NCBI GenBank assembly: GCA_937920335.1
Contig: CALGUT010000476.1
Span: 1-32,454, forward strand
Origin: an uncultured Opitutales bacterium
Lineage (GTDB): Bacteria > Verrucomicrobiota > Verrucomicrobiia > Opitutales > UBA2995
Reading direction: 5' to 3'
Length of the DNA: 32,454 nucleotides
Below the pieces are notes generated by a model. The model made no database searches. It was not told the origin of the DNA and was given only the letters and a program-made list of their open reading frames with translations. The position numbers and the translations under genes are program-made. Each line of letters opens with the position of its first letter. Position 1 is the stretch's first letter. Positions 19,540 through 28,782 of this stretch are shown piece after piece.

Positions 19540-21312
19540 TTGCCGCCCCCCCCACGTTTAGCATTTCATAGCATGATAATGATCTCCAAATTCTTCCAAT
19601 TCGCGCCTTTCTTTACGCTAGTAGTTTCGGCCTTAAGTCTCAATGCAGCCGAGCGCCCCAATATTATGATCATCATGTCGGACGACATGGGATACTCCGA
19701 CATCGGATGCTACGGTGGAGAAATCGATACCCCCATGCTCGATACCCTCGCAAAGGATGGTATTCGCTTTACCCAATTCTACAATACAAGCCGCTGCTGC
19801 CCCACCCGCGCGTCCCTATTGACCGGACTATATCCCCACCAGGCAGGTATCGGTCACATGATGGAGGACTACGGTCTACCCACCTATCAAGGAGACTTAA
19901 ACCAGGAATGTCTCACAATCGCCGAAGCCCTTCAACCCGCCGGGTATCGCACCTACATGAGCGGCAAATGGCACGTAACCCCTTACTACCACGCCGAGGA
20001 AAATCCACCCAAGGAAAACTGGCCACTGCAACGGGGTTTTGATAAATTCTTTGGCACCATTCACGGGGCAGGATCACTCTGGGATCCCTGCGGCCTGGCG
20101 CGCGGGAACGATTATATCACACCTGAAAACGATCCCGAATATACCCCTGAACGCACCTGGTATTACACGGATGCCATTTCTGACAACATGGTCACCTATC
20201 TAAAGGATCATAAGGAGAACCACGGCACTCGCCCGTTTTTTGCTTACGTATCCTACACCGCAGCTCACTGGCCCATGCATGCGCACCCTGAGGATATTGC
20301 CAAATACGATGGCAAGTACGACGACGGCTACACACCCACCCGTCTAGCTCGCGTCAAACGCTTGAAAGAACTTCAACTGCTGCCGGATGATTGGAAAGTA
20401 TCACCACAGGTCGGTGATTGGGATTCCGTGAACAACAAGGTCTGGGAAAGCGCCCTCATGGAAGTCTATGCCGCCATGGTTGATTCTCTCGATCAGGGCA
20501 TCGCCACTATCGTGCAAGGCCTCAAAGACACGGGCCTTTACGAAAACACGATGATCATTTTTCTTCAGGACAATGGAGGCTGTGCAGAAACCTTTGGACG
20601 CAACCAACGAGTGGGACCGCTTGAAAGACCGAGTACTCCGACTCTCCCACCCATGGGAAAAGACGAACTACAAACTGAGATGATCCCTCCTCAATCACGG
20701 GATGGCTACCCACTCCGCCGCGGTGAAGGCGTTATGCCGGGACCTCCGGAAACAGAAATCGGTTATGGTGAGAGTTGGGCCAATGTTTCGAATACACCTT
20801 TCAAGGAATATAAGCACTATTCTCATGAAGGAGGAATCAGCTCACCCTTAATCGTTCATTGGCCGAAGGGCTTTTCCGGCAAGGGAAATGCATTTCGCAA
20901 GACTCCGGAAGGGATGCTCTACGATACCCCCACTCACTTGATTGATCTCATGGCAACGGCTGTTGATTACTCAGGCACCAATTACCCCACTTTTCACAAC
21001 GGCCATAAGCTCATCCCTTTAGAGGGAATTTCCCTGCGTCCCGCCGTCGAAGGAAGACCTCTTGAGCGAGGAAAACCCATCTTCTTCGAACACGAAGGCA
21101 ATCGCGCTATTCGCGATGGCAAGTGGAAGCTCGTATCCAAGTTTACCACCGGCAAATGGGAGCTCTACGACATGGAGCAAGATCGAACTGAGATGAACGA
21201 CCTAGCGAGAAAGGAACGAAATCGAGCCGCCTATATGATGTATCAATGGGAGCAATGGGCACACGAAATAGGTGTAGTTCCCTTCCGTTCCTGGTATCTG
21301 ATGGAAAAATAG
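19540..21312 (+). CDS. Secreted arylsulfatase (family S1, AtsA-like)
   Basis: RPNIMIIMSDDMGYSDIGCYGGEIDTPMLDTLAKDGIRFTQFYNTSRCCPTRASLLTGLYPHQAGIGHMMEDYGLPTYQGDLNQECLTIAEALQPAGYRTYMSGKWHV. C-C-P-T-R at 19795..19809. FLQDNGGCAET; EGGISSPLIVHWPKG. The ORF opens with TTG; ATG 19573 (MIMISKFFQFAPFF) is the likely start. Confidence 0.95.
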   Translation: MPPPPRLAFHSMIMISKFFQFAPFFTLVVSALSLNAAERPNIMIIMSDDMGYSDIGCYGGEIDTPMLDTLAKDGIRFTQFYNTSRCCPTRASLLTGLYPHQAGIGHMMEDYGLPTYQGDLNQECLTIAEALQPAGYRTYMSGKWHVTPYYHAEENPPKENWPLQRGFDKFFGTIHGAGSLWDPCGLARGNDYITPENDPEYTPERTWYYTDAISDNMVTYLKDHKENHGTRPFFAYVSYTAAHWPMHAHPEDIAKYDGKYDDGYTPTRLARVKRLKELQLLPDDWKVSPQVGDWDSVNNKVWESALMEVYAAMVDSLDQGIATIVQGLKDTGLYENTMIIFLQDNGGCAETFGRNQRVGPLERPSTPTLPPMGKDELQTEMIPPQSRDGYPLRRGEGVMPGPPETEIGYGESWANVSNTPFKEYKHYSHEGGISSPLIVHWPKGFSGKGNAFRKTPEGMLYDTPTHLIDLMATAVDYSGTNYPTFHNGHKLIPLEGISLRPAVEGRPLERGKPIFFEHEGNRAIRDGKWKLVSKFTTGKWELYDMEQDRTEMNDLARKERNRAAYMMYQWEQWAHEIGVVPFRSWYLMEK

Positions 21313-21353
21313 TGCGCCTCGCCGAATCAGACCTATCTACCTTTCTAGAAATC

Positions 21354-23001
21354 CTAAGGAGTCGTTACCTTTGACGTAAGTCGGCGGTAAAAGTGCACTT
21401 CTCCGGGATCAACAAGTGGCAAGGTATGGGTGTCAGTTAGAGTCCCCGTAAATTCCTCCCAGGCGAAAAGGTCTGTGGAATCTTCGATCAGATCTGCCTG
21501 CCCGCTAACAGTATCCCATTTGAGTTGCAGACTGGGTATTTTTACAACGGACACTCCGGCATCGGTCGTGGTTGGGACGAGCGTGACTTCAAATATGCGA
21601 CCAGAGGCGCCAGTATTTCCGTTATTACCGGCATCCGAAAAGATGCCCCCCAGAATATGTCCAATGACAGTGGGCGATTCGATGGAGGCGAGATCAATCA
21701 CCTTGGGATGCAGTCTGGCTACATGCTTTGAAAAGAAGAACTCCGCATTGGTGCCAAAACGCAGCTCCTTCCCTCCAAGCCGGATATCAGGGAAACGCGT
21801 GGGCAGCCAGTATTGCCTTACCTGGCCATTCGCACCTCGCACAACCAGGCTGCACTGGTTCGTAAACGGCACCTGATCGTCACGGATAAACTCATCGGTT
21901 TGCAGATCACGCTCAAGCACGCTTAATCCACCAAAGAGCAGTACATGCGCCTCGCTGGTAACCCGATTATAGAGGCTGACCTTGGAGCAATGATAGACTT
22001 GGAAGGCTTGCTTCAGCGTGGAGTCGGCCAGGGGATCTTCCATGACGACACTCCCGTTCGGGCTGATAAGAACGGGCGCCGTCCAGACTCCTGTCTCAGG
22101 CGTAAAAACACCCGAAAGAACCAGCGCGCGTTCCTCAAATACATTTGGATTTATTCGTTCGAGAATGGTTACCACATTCAAATCACGGCGACGGAAGGCA
22201 TCGTTTTGAGCCGTGGAAATCTTTGACCCCGATGGAACTGCGAGCGTTTCACTATCATCGACCAGAAAGCGACGAACCTGCTTCGTGTAGATGCCATCTA
22301 AGAATGGACGGTAACGTCCGGAATAGTTCTGCCCGAATATAAGTTGGTATTCATCACCGATGCGCTCCAGTCCGCCACCCGTTACCTGAAAATAGTTATC
22401 CCTAATTTTCTCAATGTGATCGGCTGCAAGGGAACTCTCAAATCCGGCGTCTTCCTTCACCCACCCAACGAGACCAGGTAAATCGATAACTGTGAGAGAG
22501 TTGTAGGTAACATGATCAGCCACTGAGCGTTTGTACCCATATCCACCTACAATTAGCCAGCGGGACTCATCCAGGTAGAACTGCGTATTCACTGCGCTCA
22601 AGGAATCAACGACATCTTGGCTGAGACCACTGGCCGAGGAACCTTCAAGACTCTTATGCCAGCTTAGTTTGCCTACCGGGTCGATGACCCATACCTCGCG
22701 ATTTTCATAAGCCGGATCAAAGGCGTTCATGCCCGTCATCCCATGTAGACCATTTGTCCGCCCCCCCCAGAAGCACCCATTGTCCTTGCCATTCGGCAGC
22801 TGCAATCGAGTGGATATTTGGCACGGGAGCAGGCGCGAGTGAGACCTCCCGGATCTCTACCGTATAAGGGATTACCCCATCGACGAAGGGCTCCGTCAGC
22901 GTCGGCGTTTGATGTTGCCCCCATACTGGGCAGGCAATTCCGAAGTAAAACAGAATAACCAGTCGAAACCGCAGATTCATCGAATCTCTTTCAATGTACA
23001 T
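21354..23001 (-). CDS. Secreted Kelch-like/beta-propeller protein, interrupted by a +1 frameshift at an 8-base C/G run
   Basis: ORF 22717..23001 gives the signal peptide and ...SIAAAEWQGQWVLLGG; ORF 21354..22805 continues GGRTNGLHGMTGMNAFDPAYENREVWVIDPVGKLSWHKSLEG. The two overlap in different frames at 22761..22768. Removing one G joins them as WVLLGGRTNGLHGMTGMNAFDP. C-terminus WDTVSGQADLIEDSTDLFAWEEF resembles a Verrucomicrobia-type C-terminal beta domain. Confidence 0.8.
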
Positions 23002-23054
23002 TAGGACTTCACCACAGCCATCAGTTGCGTGACATAGTTTACAATTAATTACAG

Positions 23055-23080
23055 ACCCCTGATTTCACTGAATCAGGGGT
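23055..23080 (-). terminator. Putative terminator hairpin downstream of the 23090..23737 gene
   Basis: Perfect 10-bp inverted repeat ACCCCTGATT-TCACTG-AATCAGGGGT with a 6-nt loop, starting 10 bp past the stop end of the minus-strand gene. No strong U-tract follows. Confidence 0.55.
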
Positions 23081-23089
23081 CCGCAATCA

Positions 23090-23737
23090 TCAACCAGCTT
23101 GCTGGCAGCAGGACATTCCGTTTCCTCCTTTGCCCTCTGCTTTGGCTCCCATCATGCAACCTACGTCTCCCTCAGTGTTGCATGTTTCTCCTTTCTGGCC
23201 GTCCTGTTGACAACAGGACGGGCCTCCCATTTCACCCATCTCCTGAGTAGTCTGCGAGGCGCCATATACAGTGGCATGCGTTTTGTCGTGCTCCGCCCAG
23301 CCGTGGTCTATAAATTTACTAATGATACCCGCATGATTCCGCGCCACTTCCTTGGCCTCCTCGGTCTTGCCAATAGCCACAATCGAAATCCCGTTGTCGA
23401 TGTTAGTGATCTGAATGTCTATATCGTCATAATGATTGACGAATTCCACGTAGGCGGGGTCCCAGCTCCGTACCATCAACCCCTCCTTTAAGCGACCTTC
23501 CATCTGCTTCACATGGGTTTGAACGAGCTTAACTGCTTCGGGGTCATCCGACGTTGTCCTCGACGTATAACCATCCTCGGTTTGAGAAACTTCCCGGTGG
23601 AATTTATTATGCGAGTCGAAAAGGCCATGGATCGTATCCCGCTGTTCGGCAGGCATGCCACGCCCAAAAGTGGTTGATTGAATGATGACCAGCGCGGCCA
23701 GAGCACCGATTAAATTGAGGATGGTAACTGATTTCAT
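23090..23737 (-). CDS. Secreted protein with two related HxxH-like repeats and a Cys-rich C-terminal tail, possibly metal-binding
   Basis: Signal peptide. DSHNKFHREVSQTEDGYTSRTTSDDPEAVKLVQTHVKQMEGRLKEG and NHYDDIDIQITNIDNGISIVAIGKTEEAKEVARNHAGIISKFIDHG look like two copies of one unit. Tail GPSCCQQDGQKGETCNTEGDVGCMMGAK...GMSCCQQAG. Confidence 0.7.
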   Translation of the reverse strand: MKSVTILNLIGALAALVIIQSTTFGRGMPAEQRDTIHGLFDSHNKFHREVSQTEDGYTSRTTSDDPEAVKLVQTHVKQMEGRLKEGLMVRSWDPAYVEFVNHYDDIDIQITNIDNGISIVAIGKTEEAKEVARNHAGIISKFIDHGWAEHDKTHATVYGASQTTQEMGEMGGPSCCQQDGQKGETCNTEGDVGCMMGAKAEGKGGNGMSCCQQAG

Positions 23738-23788
23738 ACTGTTTGGTAATGAACTTGGTTTATCTGATCTTGTTTACGAAACTGCCTG

Positions 23789-23804
23789 CTGTTAGATTTA
23801 ACAG
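23789..23804. promoter_or_regulatory. Candidate operator palindrome in the divergent intergenic region
   Basis: Perfect inverted repeat CTGTTA-GATT-TAACAG between the divergent 23090..23737 and 23886..24221 genes. A second imperfect dyad, atatacgcatat, lies at 23849..23860. Confidence 0.35.
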
Positions 23805-23885
23805 GTATTGAATTTTGATTAGATACTTGTAAGTTTTCTAATATTCCCATATACGCATATTTACTGTAATTTTGTCAAATCCATT

Positions 23886-24221
23886 ATGACTTCCAATAAA
23901 AAAATGGACCGGGCTGCATTAGAAAAAATTGCCCGCATGTTTAGCCTTTTCTCCGATGCAACCCGCTTGGAGATTCTTATGGAGCTCAAGGAAGGAGCCC
24001 TCACGGTTGGCGAGCTGGTTAACCGAGTCGGGGTTTCGCAAGGCAATGTCTCCAAGCAACTACATCTACTCTTCGACAACGGGCTTCTGCATCGCGAGAA
24101 GCGAGGAACACAGGTCTTTTACTCGCTTAGCGACGAAATGATCTTCCCGTTGTGCCGCATGGTGTGCGACAAATTGAACCGCGACGCCCAGGCCTCAGTG
24201 GATTTGCTTTATCATATTTAA
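23886..24221 (+). CDS. ArsR/SmtB-family winged-helix transcriptional regulator
   Basis: KIARMFSLFSDATRLEILMELKEGALTVGELVNRVGVSQGNVSKQLHLLFDNGLLHREKRGTQVFYSLSDEMIFPLCRMVCDKL is a canonical ArsR HTH plus wing. A C-x3-C pair lies near the C-terminus. Confidence 0.92.
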   Translation: MTSNKKMDRAALEKIARMFSLFSDATRLEILMELKEGALTVGELVNRVGVSQGNVSKQLHLLFDNGLLHREKRGTQVFYSLSDEMIFPLCRMVCDKLNRDAQASVDLLYHI

Positions 24222-24248
24222 ATTTGCCAAAGCTGAGCTTCAATTTTT

Positions 24249-25442
24249 GTGCAAATACCAAGCCATTACTTCTGGAAACTCTCAAGGTTAGTAGTACCCC
24301 TCGTTATGGTCGCATCCTCGGTTCTGACGGGTGCACAATCCAGACTGGTTGCTTCCGCCAGAGAGCTGACAAAGGTAATTTCAACCGCAAAGCCGGGAGA
24401 CACCATCTTTATTGCCGACGGAACTTACGACAGCTGGGTAGTTAGTTTGGACAGCCATGGCAGAGAGGGTCAGCCAATAAGTATTCTTCCACTGAACACT
24501 GATGGAGTTACATTTACGGGTCGCACACACTTTCTTTTCAGTGGGCGTCATATTTACTTCAAAGGGTTCCTGTTTGATCACTGTGACCACGAAGATAGTC
24601 CGATTGAATTGGCACAGTCGAAAAACTGTCGTATAGAAACATGCAGTTTTCAGAATGGCGGAGGAAGAAAAGCAGTGATTACCATCGAGTCAGGCTCCCA
24701 AGAGAACACCATCGAGGGTTGCCGCTTCATCAATATCACCGGGAGAAGCATAAACCTGAGAATCACCGAATCATACAAGAAACTTGGAATTCCCTTTGGA
24801 AACATCATTCGGAACAACCACTTCCAGGACATCCCTCCAATAGGTGGAAATGGAAGAGAAACGATAAAGATCGGGCAGGATCAGCCCACTTATGGGCATG
24901 TCAAAGTAGGTACGCTGGTCGAGGGAAACACCTTCCTACGCTGTAACGGTGAAGCTGAAATCATCAGTAACAAGTGCTCTGAAAATATCTACCGCCGGAA
25001 CACCTTCACAGATTGCAATGGAGAAATAGTTATGCGTGGAGGCGCATACTGCCGGATCGAAGCCAATCGTCTGGTAAATTGCCGAGGAGGTATTCGCCTC
25101 AGTGGGGCTCATCACCAAGTCAGCGATAATGTGATCATCGATTCGAGGGGAACAGGGATAAGGCTTCTTTTTGGAATGACCAAAGAACAGGGAGGCCACT
25201 ATCAGGCTGCCGGAAATTGTATGATCGAGAACAATACCATCATCAATGCCGCCGGGCCGGGTATCCTGATCGGCGATGGAAAAGACAAGGACTGGAACGA
25301 AAAAGGAATCCAGAATGTCGCTCCCACTGGCAACCACTTTCGCAACAACCTGATCATAGGACAGTCACTCGAAACGTTTATCGTCACACACACCCCTGAT
25401 AACCTTTTGGAAGGCAATTCATTTCAAAAAATACCTGATTAA
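24249..25442 (+). CDS. Secreted polysaccharide lyase family 6-like (chondroitinase B/alginate lyase type) parallel beta-helix enzyme
   Basis: GTG start and signal peptide. SARELTKVISTAKPGDTIFIADGTY; GNGRETIKIGQDQPTYGHVKVGTLVEGNTFLRCNGEAEIISNKCSENIYRRNTFTDCNGEIVMRGGAYCRIEANRLVNCRGGIRLSGAHHQVSDNVI. This follows the recalled PL6 core pattern (ETI.IG ... VE.N.F..C.GE.EIISNKS ... R.G ... GGIR..G..H.V..N), with the expected Lys (SNK) and Arg (MRGG) present. Confidence 0.8.
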   Translation: MQIPSHYFWKLSRLVVPLVMVASSVLTGAQSRLVASARELTKVISTAKPGDTIFIADGTYDSWVVSLDSHGREGQPISILPLNTDGVTFTGRTHFLFSGRHIYFKGFLFDHCDHEDSPIELAQSKNCRIETCSFQNGGGRKAVITIESGSQENTIEGCRFINITGRSINLRITESYKKLGIPFGNIIRNNHFQDIPPIGGNGRETIKIGQDQPTYGHVKVGTLVEGNTFLRCNGEAEIISNKCSENIYRRNTFTDCNGEIVMRGGAYCRIEANRLVNCRGGIRLSGAHHQVSDNVIIDSRGTGIRLLFGMTKEQGGHYQAAGNCMIENNTIINAAGPGILIGDGKDKDWNEKGIQNVAPTGNHFRNNLIIGQSLETFIVTHTPDNLLEGNSFQKIPD

Positions 25443-25694
25443 TTCGCCTGCAACCGATCCCGCTCAAGGGTGACTAGCAAACCTTCCGCTCAGCGCGCAA
25501 CAAACGGCTACCAACTGGAAATCTGCGGTTTGAGTTTCCAACCATTAGACTTCCCACCGAGGTAATTCTGTATACATCTTGGTTAAAATGAATTTTTCAG
25601 GAATTAACATGCTACAGCTGCTAACCAACACAGCTAAAATAAGTGGCAGTCTGCACTCAACCCAGTGGCTTGAGTTTCTGGAGCTTCCCAGTGA

Positions 25695-27032
25695 ATGATT
25701 GACCGTTGCCGTTATCTTCTAACGAGGTCATGTCTACTTCGTTACCTGATCTGTATCGGAGGGTGCCTACCAATGGCTCTACCCGGGCAAAACCAGCCAC
25801 CAGTATCCAACGCGGTTCTTCAGGATCAAACTATAATTCAAGGCAGTGATGTCCTCGAGTTGGACCTGAAAACCTATTTTAATGACCCCGATGTTTCCAA
25901 TCCGGCAGTCCAGTTAGATGTTCGAATTGGCGAAGAAACAAAGGAGATTCACTTCGCCCTACTCCCCCAATTTGCTCCATTAACTGTCGCTAACTTTATC
26001 GCATACATCGAAGCCGGATACTTTGATGACAACCTCTTCCATCGTTCCGTACCTGACTTTATCATACAAGGAGGTGCCTTCAAGTTTACCGCAACACAAT
26101 CCATAGGAGATGTGCCTGCTTTCGACCCCGTTAAAAATGAACCGGGAATCAGTAATACCCGTGGGACGGTTGCGATGGCCAAACTGGGAGGCGATCCTAA
26201 CTCTGCTACCAGCTCCTGGTTTATCAATACGGCAAACAATGCACTCAATCTAGACGCACAAAATGGCGGATTCACCGTATTTGCAGATGTAATCGGCAAT
26301 GGAATGAACGTTGCCGATGAAATTGCGAATCTTCCGATTTACGATGTGTCTTTTGAATTGGGAAGCGGCGCGTTTGCGGACATGCCACTAAGCGCTCCCA
26401 ACTTAAGCCGCAGCTCTTTCGTGGAAACATCCGCCAGACTCATCTATCCCGTGAGATTCACCGCCAGCTCAAGTGATTCCTCGATCGCTATGGTTGAGCT
26501 TAGCTCTGATGGACAATTGTCGATAAGTCCTTCACCCGAAAATGCCGGCGAAACCGTGATAACTATTACAGCGACGGACTTGGACAATTCGACCGTCCAA
26601 CAAAGCTTCAAGGTCACCGTCGAACCCCTGATTACGACCTATAACGATTGGAAAGAGGCTTTCAATTTCGAAGACGAACTCAAGGCGGCTCAATCGAGTG
26701 ATCCCGACAAAGACGGATTGATCAACCTATTCGAATTTGCTGCAGGCACAAACCCGTTAGAACCTACCGCAACCAGTGCTTTCATGACCCTTTTTCCGAA
26801 TGGAGATCTGCGTTTGTCACTTGGTGAGAATCGCTCGGCTGTCACTAAGGTGGAAAGCTCTTCAGACCTAAGTACATGGACTCCTATTTGGAGTACGACT
26901 GACGGAGAATCAGCTCAGCCAATCATCGAATATGTCACCATCGAGGGAGTGAATCATATCAGCCTAAAAGCCCCTGATCCGAAAGGTCCATCTGTTTTCT
27001 GGAGAGTCACCGTGAGCGAACCAAATAGCTAG
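25695..27032 (+). CDS. Secreted cyclophilin-type peptidyl-prolyl cis-trans isomerase with Ig-like flanking sequence and Ca-loop-like C-terminal segment
   Basis: Cyclophilin core FALLPQFAPLTVANFIAYIEAGYFDDNLFHRSVPDFIIQGGAFKFT...NTRGTVAMAKLGGDPNSATSSWFINTANN...GGFTVFADVIGNGMNVADEIANLP. Ig-like FTASSSDSSIAMVELSSDGQLSISPSPENAGETVITITATDLDNSTVQQSFKVTV. DPDKDGLINLFEFAAGTNP loop. Confidence 0.88.
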   Translation: MIDRCRYLLTRSCLLRYLICIGGCLPMALPGQNQPPVSNAVLQDQTIIQGSDVLELDLKTYFNDPDVSNPAVQLDVRIGEETKEIHFALLPQFAPLTVANFIAYIEAGYFDDNLFHRSVPDFIIQGGAFKFTATQSIGDVPAFDPVKNEPGISNTRGTVAMAKLGGDPNSATSSWFINTANNALNLDAQNGGFTVFADVIGNGMNVADEIANLPIYDVSFELGSGAFADMPLSAPNLSRSSFVETSARLIYPVRFTASSSDSSIAMVELSSDGQLSISPSPENAGETVITITATDLDNSTVQQSFKVTVEPLITTYNDWKEAFNFEDELKAAQSSDPDKDGLINLFEFAAGTNPLEPTATSAFMTLFPNGDLRLSLGENRSAVTKVESSSDLSTWTPIWSTTDGESAQPIIEYVTIEGVNHISLKAPDPKGPSVFWRVTVSEPNS

Positions 27033-27099
27033 GAATGTTCCGAGCTTATCACCTTTGCCGAGCGTTCGAATTTTCGAAAAGTCGACTGACCCTCTAAGC

Positions 27100-28401
27100 C
27101 TAGCGATTCTCAGCCTCATACAAATCCAATTCATCCTTACGGATATTCTTTTTCGCTGCCCAGATAGTAAGACATACCATCAAGACTTCACTGGCAAGGT
27201 TGATGGAAGCCGCACCAAGCATTCCGTAAAGAGGAATAAAATATAAATTGGAACAGAGACTAAAGACAGCTACGACAACCATCACCCCTAACATCGCACC
27301 ATCTTTCGAACGCGCCCAAAGACCCCAAGCGAAAATACCATTAATAACCACTACCAGTTTGGACACGAGAAGCAGCGCAAACGGCAATCCCGCCGGACCA
27401 AACTCGGCTCCGAAGACTAATCCATAAGCCCACGGGCCAACAGCCAAAGTCACCAGTGAGACCGGAATAACGCCCACTACCGCAGCAAAGAAAAAACGCT
27501 TCTGCATCTTCCAAAGGTAAATGGAAGAGATCTTTCGCCACTCTATAAACCGAGGGTAATAAAGCATCGGCAACATGATTAAAAACGAATTACCGGCTGA
27601 AACGAGTTGAACAGCCGTTCGATACATCCCCAGTTCTTCGACTGTGGATAGATAGGCCAACATGGGTAACTCGAGACCGATAAAGACGTATACTACGAAT
27701 TCCGTTAATAGTAAGATCCGACTTTCCCAAAATGCCTTCACGGCCCGTCGCCACTTCGTCAGTTTTATATACCGGAATGGAGTTCCCTTTCGAGTGAACC
27801 ACCAAGCAGCAGCCAACCCCGCAAATGTACTAAGCATACGAGACGTCAGATCTTCCGCAGCGTAACCTCCGGGTCTGATAAAGATAGCAGCATAGGCGAA
27901 TCCCACAACCGCCAAGACAGCCCCAGACTTATACTGCGCCGGTTGATTCTCTTGGGCCTGCAATAACCAGCCAGCATCCAAAGCAATCAATACCGGATAA
28001 AGGAATCCGATAAGCACAAGCATCGACCAACTCGCTGGAATAAATCCACACAGAGCCGCAATTCCCAACCCCACCAGGTACAAAATAGACATACAGGCGC
28101 GAGCAGTCACGATACTGGCTATTGCATCGGCAGAACAATTGCTCCCCTTCGCCAGTCTAATGGCAAAGGTATTGGGACAAACAACCAGGAAGAGCAACAC
28201 TTGGGAGCCCGTCGCCAGAATAAATCCAGATCTGCCCATCTCCTCGGGTCCCAGACAACGGGCAACCCAAACAGAGGAAGAAAACGTCAAGACCAGCGAG
28301 AACAAACGCCACAAGACCATCGAAATACCCTTACGAAGGGTCTTATCATGCAGGATCTTATGAAGACTTAGGTCCTTTAATGGAGGGATATCCATATTCA
28401 A
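27100..28401 (-). CDS. Lipopolysaccharide/O-antigen-type flippase (MOP/Wzx-like integral membrane protein)
   Basis: 433 aa with many hydrophobic segments. N-terminal KGISMVLWRLFSLVLTFSSSVWVARCLGPEEMGRSGFILATGSQVLLFLVV is typical of polysaccharide biosynthesis (Wzx) proteins. Confidence 0.8.
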   Translation of the reverse strand: MNMDIPPLKDLSLHKILHDKTLRKGISMVLWRLFSLVLTFSSSVWVARCLGPEEMGRSGFILATGSQVLLFLVVCPNTFAIRLAKGSNCSADAIASIVTARACMSILYLVGLGIAALCGFIPASWSMLVLIGFLYPVLIALDAGWLLQAQENQPAQYKSGAVLAVVGFAYAAIFIRPGGYAAEDLTSRMLSTFAGLAAAWWFTRKGTPFRYIKLTKWRRAVKAFWESRILLLTEFVVYVFIGLELPMLAYLSTVEELGMYRTAVQLVSAGNSFLIMLPMLYYPRFIEWRKISSIYLWKMQKRFFFAAVVGVIPVSLVTLAVGPWAYGLVFGAEFGPAGLPFALLLVSKLVVVINGIFAWGLWARSKDGAMLGVMVVVAVFSLCSNLYFIPLYGMLGAASINLASEVLMVCLTIWAAKKNIRKDELDLYEAENR

Positions 28402-28782
28402 CCTATAGACCTGAAGAATCGAGATCGAATTCTACAGATCCGATGACGAAGCTCCCCTAAATGGGAGTCAAAAAAGATGCCGAAAACCTGTTCAGTTGCC
28501 ACTGTAACTTGATGAATTTGAACGTAAATAAAGCGGCATTTTGGAGGCTTTGCTGGACAGGCCAATAACTTTTTTGGAACTAAGCCCGTATTTCATCCCC
28601 GTTTAACAGTTGTTACAGCGGTAATCCTATTTTCAGAAAGTGTCTCTCATGCAGAATCAGCGCTACCTTTTATGATACTGCCTCTTTTTTGCAAATTCAT
28701 CCCACCGAGTTCTCGAGGTTAGAGTGCCGTTATCTCTGAGAGTTTAGATTGCTTCTATACAAGGCCGATATAGACCATTCTC

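Noticed and set aside
19546-19553. C8 homopolymer near the start of the 19540..21312 sulfatase ORF
   Set aside because: It lies upstream of the better ATG start at 19573, so a length change would probably not affect the mature protein.
27065-27078. TTCGAA-TT-TTCGAA dyad between the convergent genes at 27032 and 27100
   Set aside because: Short AT-rich stem with minimal loop and no U-tract; too weak to call a terminator.
28402-28782. About 380-bp non-coding spacer checked for an ncRNA, riboswitch or attachment site
   Set aside because: Only a short CTCCC-ctaaat-GGGAG stem was visible, with no recognisable RNA family or repeat. It is probably the promoter region for the divergent genes.
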